From positions 1 to 64,000 of the forward strand of contig JAMPAT010000007.1 in assembly GCA_023667095.1 (NCBI GenBank): DNA of 64,000 nucleotides, in the 5' to 3' direction. The notes below the pieces were generated by a model. It saw only the letters and a list, made by a program, of their open reading frames with translations, did not search any database and was not told where the DNA came from. The translations under genes and the position numbers were made by a program. Positions 27,969 to 36,295 of the stretch are shown piece after piece. Positions within the stretch are counted from its first letter, which is position 1; every line of letters starts with the position of its first letter. The DNA is from Bacteroidales bacterium. Lineage in GTDB: Bacteria > Bacteroidota > Bacteroidia > Bacteroidales > UBA932.

Positions 27969-29639
27969 ATGATTGGACATTTACTGGCAATTTCTTTGAT
28001 TTTGACGGCAGTTGACCCGCTTGATACAGCCGCCGCAGATACTGTGCTGGCTGTGCATGTGGACAGCATTGCCGTTCCTGTGGCCATCGGTGTGGACCTT
28101 CCGGTTGCAGAGACGGTTGAGATTGCAGATACAATGGATTTCCAGCCGGCTTCAGACACGCTTGACTTCCGCCCGGCAGTGGTGGACGACCCGAGGGTCA
28201 CCAGGCTGCTTGCAGAGGCCGATTCCCTGAGATGCGGATATGAATTCACAAAGGCTCTCGGCATGTGCCGCCAGGCTATGGAATACACCTCTGATTCACT
28301 TCGCATACTTGAGATAGAGGACAGCCAGATCCTCTGCGAGAACGGGGCCAACATGCTGGAATTTGCATATATCCCTGCTGTAGTGGACAGGAAAAGGTTC
28401 TCAATCAATGATTTTTATCTATATTATCCGTTGAAGGACAAAGGCTGGCACAATGTCTCAGGTGAGATTCCCGGATATGAGGGCATACCGCAGGCTGTAT
28501 ACGCCCCTGGAGACAGTGCCAAGGTGACCGTCAACGATATGGAAAAGGTATATTCCGTTGTCTCAGAGGATGGCAAGGCAATGTATTTCTCTTCCGCAAG
28601 CCTCTATGGGATGGGTGGATATGACATTTATGTCTCATATTGGGATGAAAAGGCTTTGGAATGGGGTGCGCCTGTGAATATGGGAATACCTTTCTCATCG
28701 CCATACGATGATTTCCTGTATGTAGATACAGCCGACGGTAAATATACGCTTTTTGCCTCCAACCGTGGATGCCCTGCCGACAGTATAAATGTATATGTGC
28801 TTGAATATGACAGCATGCCGATACGTACGGCTGTTGTAGATGTCGCCCAGGTCAGGAAACTGATGGAGCTGGAGCCGCATGAAGAGGCGACTGGTCCACA
28901 GGAGGACAATGTGGAAGATGCCCTCCCTGAGAATGCAGAAACGGAACGCTATACCGGCAAAATGGCCGAGGTCAGGGCATTGCGCGATTCAATATATATA
29001 TATGACAAGGCCCTGGATGAGGAAAGGAGCCGTTTTGCATTGAGTGACGATGTGGATGAACGGGCACGTCTGACTACAGAGATTCTCCGCAGGGAATCGG
29101 AGCTTCCGCGGCTGAATGAAGCCCTTGACCGTGCTGCGGCTGAACTGCAGAAGATTGAGATGGAGTTCCTGTTCAGTGGCATAGCTATAGATCCGGAGAA
29201 GGTCAATGCCGCGATGAACCAGAAGAGCGAGGTGAAAGAGCTTCCGTCTGGGTTCAGCTTTGTCCGTATGTCCCCTGGAGATACCATAGCAGCCCTTCCT
29301 GCAGTGACGGAGGAAGAATTCGACTACACATTCATGATTCTGCCAGAGGGGCGTTTCGCTCCGGACAGCACACTTCCTGAGGGGGTTGTCTACCAGATAC
29401 AGGTATTCAATGTCGGGCGCAAGGCCACTGTCTCCCAGTTGAAGGGACTCAGCCCAGTCTTTGAAAGGGCAACCGCATCCGGCAGGTACAACTATGCGGC
29501 CGGTGTATTCCGGACATATAGTGAAGCAACAGATGCACTTGCGCGTGTCAAGAGGCTCGGATTCAGGAATGCCTATATTGTAGCATACACGAATGGCACT
29601 CCAATTGCTGTATCGAAAGCCCGTGAACTGCAGAAATAG
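27969..29639 (+). CDS. exported PD40-type protein with SPOR-like C terminus
   Basis: The 556-aa protein starts MIGHLLAISLILTAVDPLDTAAA, an export signal. The middle resembles WD40-like/PD40 beta-propeller repeats (DGKAMYFSSASLYGMGGYDIYVS, then DGKYTLFASNRG). A coiled-coil stretch follows at roughly residues 345-420 (RALRDSIYIYDKALDEERSRF). The C-terminal 80 residues (GVVYQIQVFNVGRKATVSQLKGL to FRNAYIVAYTNG) have the strand pattern of a SPOR domain, which binds denuded peptidoglycan. The role is probably in the cell envelope or at division sites. The frame is open from 27831, but that region overlaps the secDF leader and holds both promoters, so the ATG at 27969 is chosen. The nfeD-like gene follows 72 nt later. 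Confidence 0.78.
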   Translation: MIGHLLAISLILTAVDPLDTAAADTVLAVHVDSIAVPVAIGVDLPVAETVEIADTMDFQPASDTLDFRPAVVDDPRVTRLLAEADSLRCGYEFTKALGMCRQAMEYTSDSLRILEIEDSQILCENGANMLEFAYIPAVVDRKRFSINDFYLYYPLKDKGWHNVSGEIPGYEGIPQAVYAPGDSAKVTVNDMEKVYSVVSEDGKAMYFSSASLYGMGGYDIYVSYWDEKALEWGAPVNMGIPFSSPYDDFLYVDTADGKYTLFASNRGCPADSINVYVLEYDSMPIRTAVVDVAQVRKLMELEPHEEATGPQEDNVEDALPENAETERYTGKMAEVRALRDSIYIYDKALDEERSRFALSDDVDERARLTTEILRRESELPRLNEALDRAAAELQKIEMEFLFSGIAIDPEKVNAAMNQKSEVKELPSGFSFVRMSPGDTIAALPAVTEEEFDYTFMILPEGRFAPDSTLPEGVVYQIQVFNVGRKATVSQLKGLSPVFERATASGRYNYAAGVFRTYSEATDALARVKRLGFRNAYIVAYTNGTPIAVSKARELQK

Positions 29640-29711
29640 CATGATGGTCCCTTGGCCTGTAGAGGAACAGACATCGGCTATATCCGGTATATGATTTAAA
29701 ACTATTGTACT

Positions 29712-30167
29712 ATGGGCTTCATAATTATATTGATGACAGTCGGAATCCTGCTGATACTGGCAGAGATTTTCCTCCTTCCCGGAATCGGCATGACCGGTGT
29801 CATAGGGTTTGTATGCCTTGCCATTTCATGCGCATGTTCCTTTGATATACTTGGAGCCGTGTCCGGAATAATTGTGACAGCTATAAGTTCCCTGCTGTTT
29901 GTTGCGCTTATTTTCTATGCGCTCCGGGTCAAGAGCTGGAGACGCTTTATGTTCCACGGCACCAAAGGCATTGGGGAGGACTCCATCGGCATCGGAGATA
30001 AAGGACGGACCGTAACCAGACTTGCCCCGTCCGGTACGGCCCGCTTTGGAAATGAACTTTATGAAGTCAAGGCCCTTGAGGGAAAAATCCCGCAGGAGAC
30101 AGACGTCGAGATAGTCCTGATAGAGAACAACCGCATCACCGTCCGCCGCGTCGGCCCTGAATTCTAG
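29712..30167 (+). CDS. NfeD-family membrane protein
   Basis: A 151-aa protein with two or three N-terminal membrane helices (about residues 2-75, rich in Ile and Leu, including ILAEIFLLPGIGMTGVIG). A soluble C-terminal OB-fold of NfeD type follows (GDKGRTVTRLAPSGTARFGNELYEVKALEG). Short NfeD proteins usually partner a flotillin/SPFH protein (FloA), but no such gene follows here; the tRNA-Ser gene comes next. The role is membrane-domain organisation or quality control by family analogy only. Confidence 0.88.
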   Translation: MGFIIILMTVGILLILAEIFLLPGIGMTGVIGFVCLAISCACSFDILGAVSGIIVTAISSLLFVALIFYALRVKSWRRFMFHGTKGIGEDSIGIGDKGRTVTRLAPSGTARFGNELYEVKALEGKIPQETDVEIVLIENNRITVRRVGPEF

Positions 30168-30251
30168 TGTTAGGCGCGACTTTCCTTGAGTGCATAACTG
30201 TGAGAATTGTCGGGTTATGATTTCACATGCGCTCTTTTACCGCAGAAAATG

Positions 30252-30281
30252 TTGCAAAACAATAAATAATTAGTATCTTTG
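30252..30281 (+). promoter_or_regulatory. promoter of tRNA-Ser
   Basis: TTG (30252-30254), a 19-nt spacer and TATCTTTG (30274-30281) match the Bacteroidetes consensus. The tRNA begins 29 nt downstream. Confidence 0.65.
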
Positions 30282-30310
30282 CAGTCCCGATTGACAAAAT
30301 TGGGCTGTCT

Positions 30311-30399
30311 GGTGAGATGGGTGAGTGGCTGAAACCAGCAGTTTGCTAAACTGCCGTACGTAATTACGCGTACCGGGGGTTCGAATCCCCCTCTCACCG
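30311..30399 (+). tRNA. tRNA-Ser (GCT)
   Basis: A class II tRNA with acceptor arms GGTGAGA (30311-30317) and TCTCACC (30392-30398) and discriminator G. The anticodon stem is GCAGT/ACTGC with loop TTGCTAA, giving anticodon GCT at 30345-30347. The long variable arm GTACGTAATTACGCGTAC is typical of serine tRNAs, and the T arm is GGGGG-TTCGAAT-CCCCC. It reads AGC and AGT codons. CCA is not encoded. Confidence 0.96.
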
Positions 30400-30450
30400 C
30401 AAGACAAGGAAGGCCGGATGACGCAAGTCATCCGGCCTTCCTTGTCTTGC
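30399..30450 (+). terminator. 24-bp perfect hairpin abutting tRNA-Ser
   Basis: Positions 30399-30422 and 30427-30450 are exact reverse complements and enclose the loop GCAA, a GNRA tetraloop. The stem starts at the tRNA discriminator base. No T run follows, so it is either an unusual terminator or a 3'-end processing/stability element. The 220 bp from 30451 to the next gene show only weak hairpins. Confidence 0.6.
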
Positions 30451-30669
30451 CTGGGCCCCCGCGGTAGCGGCCAGGGATGTCGGAGCACAGCAACGAAATC
30501 CCATTCTGCCTCTGCCCCGTCAAAGCTTCAGCTTTTGGCAGGGCTCCGCGCACCGGAGTGCAGCTTTTTCCGCATTTTTTTGTACACCGCTGAAATATAG
30601 TCTTGCCTTTCTTGTATCCAGGGAACAATGCTATGCACTACAGAGTAACAGCCAGGAATACAGCAAAGG

Positions 30670-31131
30670 TCAGTATAGATAAGTGTTGTTTTCGCCTGTA
30701 TAGTATATTTTCCTGTCCTGTTCCTTAACTTCCTCCGCCTTCAGATCGAAACGGTATTCATAGAGCTTGTCTGACCTGATCTGGTCCCATGTATAATCAG
30801 TCAGTGTCCTTACAGGGAATATATAGAGCCTTACAGCGTCTGATGCCCTGTATTCAGAAGGAATCTCGTATGCAAGGAAAGAATATTTGTCCCCAGGACG
30901 TATGTACTTGTATTCATTGTCAAGGGATTCCGGCATATATTCAGGAAATTCGTTTCCATCCTCTGCTGTCCTGTAAGGATTTGAGATATACCAGCCTATT
31001 ATGTCATCGGAATTATTGTAGAGTGTGAATACGTATTCCATATCCTTATGATGCTCCTTATGGCATCCGGAGAGGGTCATTGCAGCAACAGCTATTGCTA
31101 TAAACCATATATTCTTTGCAAAAAGTTTCAT
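30670..31131 (-). CDS. small lipoprotein, unknown function
   Basis: The 153-aa protein starts MKLFAKNIWFIAIAVAAMTLSGC with a clear lipobox and C23. The mature part is tyrosine- and acid-rich, with YVFTLYNNSDDIIGWYISNPY and a repeated beta-strand pattern. It resembles unnamed Bacteroidales lipoproteins that carry an NNSD motif near the start. It follows the outer-membrane-protein gene after 27 nt on the same strand, so the two are probably one operon and may act together in the envelope. No function is assigned. Confidence 0.72.
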   Translation of the reverse strand: MKLFAKNIWFIAIAVAAMTLSGCHKEHHKDMEYVFTLYNNSDDIIGWYISNPYRTAEDGNEFPEYMPESLDNEYKYIRPGDKYSFLAYEIPSEYRASDAVRLYIFPVRTLTDYTWDQIRSDKLYEYRFDLKAEEVKEQDRKIYYTGENNTYLY

Positions 31132-31158
31132 TGTATAGGGATTTAAATGGTTGAAATC

Positions 31159-32013
31159 TTATCTGTTGTACCTGTTGTTGACATTCCTGTTCCATCCGAT
31201 GTTCCAGCCAATGCCTAATTTGACATAGAGAAGATCTCCTATCTGGTTTTTCTCTATCTTTCTGGAGATTGCAGCTGTGTCAATGTATCTGTTGACATTT
31301 GCATCAATTACAGCCTCTACCCAGTTTGCCGGCGGCTGTGTCCTTGTCTCATACCTCTCCACATCTGTCATGTATTTTCCCGGTACAACCCTGCCTCCGG
31401 CCTCTGCCATGAAGAAGAAATGGCTTCCGAGCGTAAATGTCAGCTGCACACTCGCTTCGAGCGAGATGCAATTCTTGCTTTGTTCCTTGATATATACATG
31501 CTCCGGATCACTGTATGGCTTTTCCGGACTGAACATGTAGTATGAGCTTCCGCTTGAAATGAAGCTTGTGTATCCTATACCTGCACGTGGGCGAAGGCTC
31601 CAACGGCCGAAGTCATAACGGTAGACAGCACCGGCAGAAACTCCTATATATTCATTTGACCTGTCTGTGCTGTATCCTGCATCTTTGTATCTATAGCCAT
31701 CATTTGGCATTCCTCTTAGAAAACGCTCGCTGTCAACTGACAGCTCTGACAGGTTGAATGCCGCGTATGCACCGAAATGTTTCCCGAAGAAATATGAATA
31801 CCTCATGTTGAAATCGACTCCGCTTCCGCATATCTTCCTGGCAGCTGTCGGCTGGGAGCTGATTGGTGCCCATACCGGGCCGATGGACATGTCTATCGTG
31901 TTCCCATAGGCGTATGGCAGGATATCTTTCTTTTTCTGCGCATATCCGTTCACAGATAGACAGGACAGCATTATGCATATCAGTGCTGTGCCGATTTTTA
32001 CCGAATTGTTCAT
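31159..32013 (-). CDS. predicted outer-membrane beta-barrel protein
   Basis: The 284-aa protein starts MNNSVKIGTALICIMLSCLSVNGYAQ, a signal peptide ending YAQ. Alternating strands with aromatic girdles (MRYSYFFGKHFGAYAAFNLSEL, VGRWS-like and VQLTFTLGSHFFFMAEAGG segments) and a C-terminal LLYVKLGIGWNIGWNRN suggest a porin-like barrel of 8-10 strands. The ATG at 32013 starts the signal peptide; a TTG at 32034 is less likely. The downstream lipoprotein gene probably belongs to the same operon. A 12-bp palindrome (GTGAAATTTCAC) lies upstream at 32057-32068. The family is not recognised by name. Confidence 0.7.
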   Translation of the reverse strand: MNNSVKIGTALICIMLSCLSVNGYAQKKKDILPYAYGNTIDMSIGPVWAPISSQPTAARKICGSGVDFNMRYSYFFGKHFGAYAAFNLSELSVDSERFLRGMPNDGYRYKDAGYSTDRSNEYIGVSAGAVYRYDFGRWSLRPRAGIGYTSFISSGSSYYMFSPEKPYSDPEHVYIKEQSKNCISLEASVQLTFTLGSHFFFMAEAGGRVVPGKYMTDVERYETRTQPPANWVEAVIDANVNRYIDTAAISRKIEKNQIGDLLYVKLGIGWNIGWNRNVNNRYNR

Positions 32014-32078
32014 GGTGTCTGTGTTAGTTAACAATGTCTTTACAGGTCAGGATGATGTGAAATTTCACTGACAGATAT

Positions 32079-32672
32079 TCAGATGCTGGACTTGTCTGAT
32101 TCGTTGCATGGACGGGACATTTTGATGTATACGTCCCCGAAACATGTCATTTCACGTTCTGGGGTGAATCCAATCCCTGCATAGTATTCCATGAGCCTTG
32201 GATGTCCCTTGTCGACAATCAGTGTTGTCCGTCCATATCCTGCTTCCATGCCTTTGTGTATTCCGTCAAGCATCAGTCTCCTGCCGAGTGAATGTCCTCT
32301 GAATTCCGGGAGCAGAGCCATTGTGTCGAGATAGTATTCCCCTGGCCCTGTTTCAGTATCTGAGCCTGAAAGGTCGATTCCAACCTCTTCCTTTACAATC
32401 CTGAATGTCTTTGCACGCGCTTCGTTGTAGCCCTCACCTCCATATGAGATAAGGCATCCTGCCGCATCTCCATTTACTGCTGCAACCCTTGCTTTCCTGT
32501 ATGAATATAGGGAATCTTCCATTCCGCATATGCCTATGAGGCATCTGTATGCCTTTTCCTGTTCCTGCTGCATCGGTTCTTCGAAGTCATACATCCCGAT
32601 TGCTGCCATTGTGCATTTGGCCACGAGCGGAATGTCTCCAGCTTCAGCATTCCTTATAACTATATTTTCCAT
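32079..32672 (-). CDS. GNAT-family N-acetyltransferase
   Basis: The 197-aa cytoplasmic protein starts MENIVIRNAEAGDIPLVAK, the usual GNAT opening strand and helix. The acetyl-CoA-binding region is YYLDTMALLPEFRGHSLGRRL, and the C-terminal GHPRLMEYYAGIGFTPE matches GNAT motif B. The acceptor is unknown. The frame is open up to 32810, but that extension overlaps the neighbouring gene and its terminator, so the ATG at 32672 is used. It lies downstream of the OmpA/TPR gene, separated by an intrinsic terminator. Confidence 0.88.
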   Translation of the reverse strand: MENIVIRNAEAGDIPLVAKCTMAAIGMYDFEEPMQQEQEKAYRCLIGICGMEDSLYSYRKARVAAVNGDAAGCLISYGGEGYNEARAKTFRIVKEEVGIDLSGSDTETGPGEYYLDTMALLPEFRGHSLGRRLMLDGIHKGMEAGYGRTTLIVDKGHPRLMEYYAGIGFTPEREMTCFGDVYIKMSRPCNESDKSSI

Positions 32673-32683
32673 AACGTTCACTG

Positions 32684-32710
32684 AAAAAGCCCGACTCTGA
32701 TGAGCCGGGC
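32684..32710 (-). terminator. intrinsic terminator of the OmpA/TPR gene
   Basis: On the minus strand GCCCGGC (32704-32710) pairs with GTCGGGC (32689-32695) through one G-T pair around an 8-nt loop, followed by TTTTT (32684-32688). It sits just past the stop at 32737. Confidence 0.8.
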
Positions 32711-32736
32711 CGTATAAAGATTTATGTTTCTTATCT

Positions 32737-34380
32737 TTAGTTGAACTGAGCGAACTCGATGTCCTTGGCAGCCCTTGCAGCAAGCTCTTTGCATTTTCCT
32801 GCCTTCTCAAGGTTAGCCTTTACCTCGTTTGCCTTGCCCTTGCGTGCTGCGATGACAGCCTTGAGGTATGCGCTCTTAGGGCAGTCGCACTTGATTGCAG
32901 CAGAAGCAGATGCGAGGTCATTTGTAAGGATGTATGCAAGAGCCTTGTTTCCGCAGCACTTTGTGTTTGCGAATTTTGCAACAGCAGCCTTGTAGTCGCC
33001 GTTAAGTATAGCTACAACACCCTCGTTCTCGGCAGCAGCTTCAGTGCGTGCGGCAGCAAAGCATTTAGCAGCCTCAGCAAGATTGCCTTCCTGGAGTGCT
33101 ACAACACCCATTGCATTCTGGTAGTCACCGTCCTTGTCTGCAACCTTCGCAAGGGCTTTCTTTGCCTTTGCAAGCTCCTTGTCCTTGATGTAGACAACTG
33201 CAATGTTGTACTGTGCACGTCCGCTGTTGAATTTCTCTACAGCCTTGCCATAGATAGCAAGCTTGTCCTTGCTGTCCTTTACAAGGGTAGCAGCGCGGAG
33301 AAGAGCCTCTTCATCAAGAACATCGATGTTCTCGTCAATAAGCTTGAGGAGCTCCTCGCTTGTATAGTTTGTGTACTCTACGTTTGCGATGAACCTTGCA
33401 CGGCGAAGCTCAGGAAGAACCTCCTTTGCAAGAGTCTTGTAGACAGCTGACATGTTCTTGATTTCCTGCTCACGGACTGCAGGGTCGCTGTACATTGAAA
33501 GAACGCGGATGATAAGGTCCTTGTCCTCGATGTCAGACTCTGCAACAAGCTCCTTGAAGCCTTCCCAGTCCTGTCCGATGCTCTGTACGTTTACCGGAAC
33601 GTCAAGGTTGTTCTTCTTAGTAACCTTGTTGAATGCCTTTTCTGCACTCTTTGAACGCCTGTCAGAAAGCTTGTCGTTGAGCTTCTCGCCACCGTCCGGT
33701 GAAGCGTATGCGACAACGTCAGTGCTCTTGAGGGCCTTGCGCTCGTTGTTCTGGATCTCCTGGAGTGCAGCCTGGAAGTCCTTTACAGACTGTGACCTGA
33801 GCTGGTTGTTCCTTACATCTGAGCTGTTGATTGTATAGAGGATCTGTCCTTCAGCTGTCTGCTTGATGATCTCCTGGTATGCATCTTTCTTGAAGTCAAC
33901 CCTTCCGTCCTTGTCAACGAGCATGTATGTAGTGTTTGCTCCGTCAGCAACCTTCTTTGTAGGAAGCTCTGTGCTCTTGTTCTTCAGGGTAACTGTACCG
34001 CGAAGCTCAAGGTAGCATTTCTCCATACCTGGAACATAGTTGAACGATACTGGCTTAGTGATAGTTGCACCGGCAGTAGGAACTACCTCGTAGTTGTCCT
34101 TTACTTTCTCTCCCTGGAAATAGTAAGGGGCCATCTTTGCCTCGCCACCTTCGTAAACGATTACAGGAGTGACCTCAAGGATAGCCTTAGGGTGGAAGTA
34201 TTTTTCCGGATAAGTTACGGATACGGTTGCATTGATTTTACCTGCAACAACCTCGAGTACAGCAGGATCGCTGGTTACGATCACGCTCTCGGCCTGCTCT
34301 GCCATCTTCTTTGGCGAGCTGCACGCAACAGCGGCAAGGCCAAGAATGGCTGCAGCCACAGATTTGATACCTTTGTTCAT
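32737..34380 (-). CDS. OmpA-like/TPR envelope lipoprotein
   Basis: The 547-aa protein starts MNKGIKSVAAAILGLAAVAC (C20). After a beta-rich region of about 190 residues comes an OmpA-type peptidoglycan-binding segment (DVVAYASPDGGEKLNDKLSDRR, about residues 220-245). The last 200 residues form helical TPR-like repeats (GRAQYNIAVVYIKDKELAKAKK, then GDYQNAMGVVALQEGNLAEAAK) and contain a cysteine cluster TKCCGN/IKCDCPKS. The fold suggests an outer-membrane lipoprotein that links the membrane to the wall or builds complexes. Strongly biased codons (GCA, AAG and CTC/CTT dominate) suggest high expression. Confidence 0.85.
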   Translation of the reverse strand: MNKGIKSVAAAILGLAAVACSSPKKMAEQAESVIVTSDPAVLEVVAGKINATVSVTYPEKYFHPKAILEVTPVIVYEGGEAKMAPYYFQGEKVKDNYEVVPTAGATITKPVSFNYVPGMEKCYLELRGTVTLKNKSTELPTKKVADGANTTYMLVDKDGRVDFKKDAYQEIIKQTAEGQILYTINSSDVRNNQLRSQSVKDFQAALQEIQNNERKALKSTDVVAYASPDGGEKLNDKLSDRRSKSAEKAFNKVTKKNNLDVPVNVQSIGQDWEGFKELVAESDIEDKDLIIRVLSMYSDPAVREQEIKNMSAVYKTLAKEVLPELRRARFIANVEYTNYTSEELLKLIDENIDVLDEEALLRAATLVKDSKDKLAIYGKAVEKFNSGRAQYNIAVVYIKDKELAKAKKALAKVADKDGDYQNAMGVVALQEGNLAEAAKCFAAARTEAAAENEGVVAILNGDYKAAVAKFANTKCCGNKALAYILTNDLASASAAIKCDCPKSAYLKAVIAARKGKANEVKANLEKAGKCKELAARAAKDIEFAQFN

Positions 34381-34449
34381 TGTTCTATAAAAATTTAATG
34401 GTTTTTAGTCTTTGAAATGCTTTTTTCGTGCCAAATGGCGCAATTCACG

Positions 34450-34457
34450 CAAATATA
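34450..34457 (-). promoter_or_regulatory. -7 box of the OmpA/TPR gene
   Basis: The minus strand reads TATATTTG, 69 nt before the ATG at 34380. The -33 element is unclear. Confidence 0.4.
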
Positions 34458-34509
34458 GTCATAATTTTAATTTTTTCAGCTTTGGAGTACATATTTTCGA
34501 TGCTTTTCT

Positions 34510-34517
34510 TAACTTTG
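34510..34517 (+). promoter_or_regulatory. -7 box of the activator-lptE-secG operon
   Basis: TAACTTTG matches TAnnTTTG. A TTTG lies at 34481-34484, 25 nt upstream, longer than the usual 19. The ATG at 34525 is only 7 nt after the box, so the transcript would be nearly leaderless. Confidence 0.45.
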
Positions 34518-34524
34518 TCGCATT

Positions 34525-35769
34525 ATGACCAGTCAGGAACTACAGACATTAAAGAATAAATTTGATATAATCGGCAATGACCCTGGATTGAACAGGGCCC
34601 TGGAGATAGCCGTAGCAATAGCGCCGACTGACTTGACTGCCCTGGTTACAGGGGAAAGCGGCGTCGGCAAGGAGAATATACCGAAAATCATACACCAGTT
34701 CAGCCATCGCAGGACCGGTAAGTATTTTGCAGTCAACTGTGGAGCGATACCGGAAGGCACTATGGACTCTGAGCTTTTCGGGCATGAGAAAGGCTCGTTT
34801 ACAGGAGCTATGGAGATGCGTAAGGGATATTTTGAGGAGGCCAATGGAGGAACCCTGTTCCTTGATGAGGTCGGTGAACTTCCGCTCCCGTCCCAGGCCA
34901 AGCTCCTGCGTGTCCTGCAGTCCGGGGAATTCATCCGTGTCGGCTCCTCGAAGGTCCTGAAGACCGATGTCCGTGTAATTGCGGCAACAAATGTCAACCT
35001 TGCCTATGCTGTGTCAAAGGGCAAATTCAGGGAAGATCTTTATTATAGGCTGAATGCTGTCCCGATTCTGATGCCTCCGTTGCGCGACAGGCCTGAGGAC
35101 ATACATTTGCTTTTCCGTAAATTCGCCTCGGACTTTTCGGAGAAATACGGGATGGGAAAGGCCATGCTTTCGCCTGATGCGGCAGCATACCTTAAAGGGT
35201 ATCGCTGGCCGGGGAACATACGCCAGCTGAAGAATGTTGCTGAGACAGTATGCGCCCTTGAGGCACACAGGATTGCGATGAAGAACGAGATAACTGCCGA
35301 TGTTCTTGCCCAGTATATCCCGAAGGATGATTCCGGAATGCTTCCTGTCCTGTCGTCCCGCCATCCGTCGGATACGGTGAATCCTGGTGAGAGGGAGGCA
35401 ATCATAAGGATGATATACCAGCTGCGCCAGGAGGTTGACTATCTAAAGGAAATCGTCTCCGCACATGGGATGCAGCAGAATATCCCGGCACAGCCAGCCA
35501 AGCTTGAAGCCCATAATGAGACTCACGCATGGGAGGATGTGTCTGTCCCGGAGGAAATCTACCCGTCCGTAAACACATCAGGCCAATATCATCCTGCAGT
35601 AGAAGAACCTGATGAACAGGAGGATGTGGATCTGTCAATCCATAGGGCAGGGGAGGACCTCATACGCAAGGCGCTTGAAAAATACAAGGGAAACCGTAAG
35701 CTGGCTGCTGCTGAGCTTGGCATTTCGGAGCGCACACTCTACAGAAAACTTAAAAGCATTGACAAATGA
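34525..35769 (+). CDS. sigma-54-dependent transcriptional activator
   Basis: The 414-aa protein remodels RNA polymerase holoenzyme containing sigma-54 so that it can open promoters. It has no receiver or other N-terminal sensor: the AAA+ domain starts within the first 15 residues. Walker A is GESGVGKE (43-50), the sigma-54 contact loop is GSFTGA (89-94, a variant of GAFTGA), and Walker B is GGTLFLDEVGELP. The R-finger region lies in REDLYYRLNAVPI. A linker with a short coiled coil leads to a C-terminal Fis-type HTH (KYKGNRKLAAAELGISERTLYRKLK). Without a sensor domain, its activity must be set by its level or by partners. The stop overlaps the lptE start by 4 nt (ATGA). A candidate target lies three genes downstream, before clpB. 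Confidence 0.95.
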   Translation: MTSQELQTLKNKFDIIGNDPGLNRALEIAVAIAPTDLTALVTGESGVGKENIPKIIHQFSHRRTGKYFAVNCGAIPEGTMDSELFGHEKGSFTGAMEMRKGYFEEANGGTLFLDEVGELPLPSQAKLLRVLQSGEFIRVGSSKVLKTDVRVIAATNVNLAYAVSKGKFREDLYYRLNAVPILMPPLRDRPEDIHLLFRKFASDFSEKYGMGKAMLSPDAAAYLKGYRWPGNIRQLKNVAETVCALEAHRIAMKNEITADVLAQYIPKDDSGMLPVLSSRHPSDTVNPGEREAIIRMIYQLRQEVDYLKEIVSAHGMQQNIPAQPAKLEAHNETHAWEDVSVPEEIYPSVNTSGQYHPAVEEPDEQEDVDLSIHRAGEDLIRKALEKYKGNRKLAAAELGISERTLYRKLKSIDK

Positions 35770-36293
35770 GAAATCTGGCTGCCATATTGCCGGCTGCCTG
35801 GGCAGCGATAGCCCTGGCACTGTCTGTTCCGCTGTTCCAGTCATGCGGGATATATTCCTTTTCCGGTACTTCCATACAGGCTGACGTCAAGACTGTCACA
35901 ATAGATTATTTTGAATATAAGGCATTGAGGGTGAATCCTTCGTTGAGCAATGAGCTGACAGAGGCCATGAAAGACAAGTTCCGCAAGTTGACCAAGCTTG
36001 AGCAGGTCGATGCGGAGGGGGACCTTGAAATCCAGGGAGAGATTATCGGATACGATGTCAAGGCAATGGCAGTGACTGCAAATGAAGTTGCTGCACAGAA
36101 CAGGCTGACAGTTAATGTGAAGATATACTTTACAAACAGGAAATACCCAGAGGAGGATTTTGAAAAGTCTTTCTCCGCATACGCCGACTATGATTCGATG
36201 ACTTCCCTTGATGCTGTGGAATCATCGCTGTGTGAGGAGATTATCGAAAAACTGTGTGAAGACATATTCAATGCAACTGTAGCAAACTGGTAG
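35766..36293 (+). CDS. lptE: LptE-family LPS-assembly lipoprotein
   Basis: LptE plugs the LptD barrel that places lipopolysaccharide in the outer membrane. The 175-aa protein has a signal ending VPLFQSC with C27, followed by GIYSFSGTSI, the typical start of Bacteroidetes LptE. TVTIDYFEYKA and an alternating alpha/beta plan (LSNELTEAMKDKFRKL; LEIQGEIIGYDV) fit the family. It overlaps the activator gene by 4 nt, and the next gene begins 2 nt after its stop, so the four genes form one transcript. The order activator-lptE-TPR-secG is common in Bacteroidales. Confidence 0.9.
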   Translation: MRNLAAILPAAWAAIALALSVPLFQSCGIYSFSGTSIQADVKTVTIDYFEYKALRVNPSLSNELTEAMKDKFRKLTKLEQVDAEGDLEIQGEIIGYDVKAMAVTANEVAAQNRLTVNVKIYFTNRKYPEEDFEKSFSAYADYDSMTSLDAVESSLCEEIIEKLCEDIFNATVANW

Positions 36294-36295
36294 TT

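Noticed and set aside
30418..30600. Small gene after tRNA-Ser
   Set aside because: The frame starts inside the perfect hairpin, has poor codon use and shows no protein-like pattern.
32673..32810. N-terminal extension of the GNAT protein
   Set aside because: It overlaps the end of the OmpA/TPR gene and its terminator; the GNAT fold starts at the ATG at 32672.
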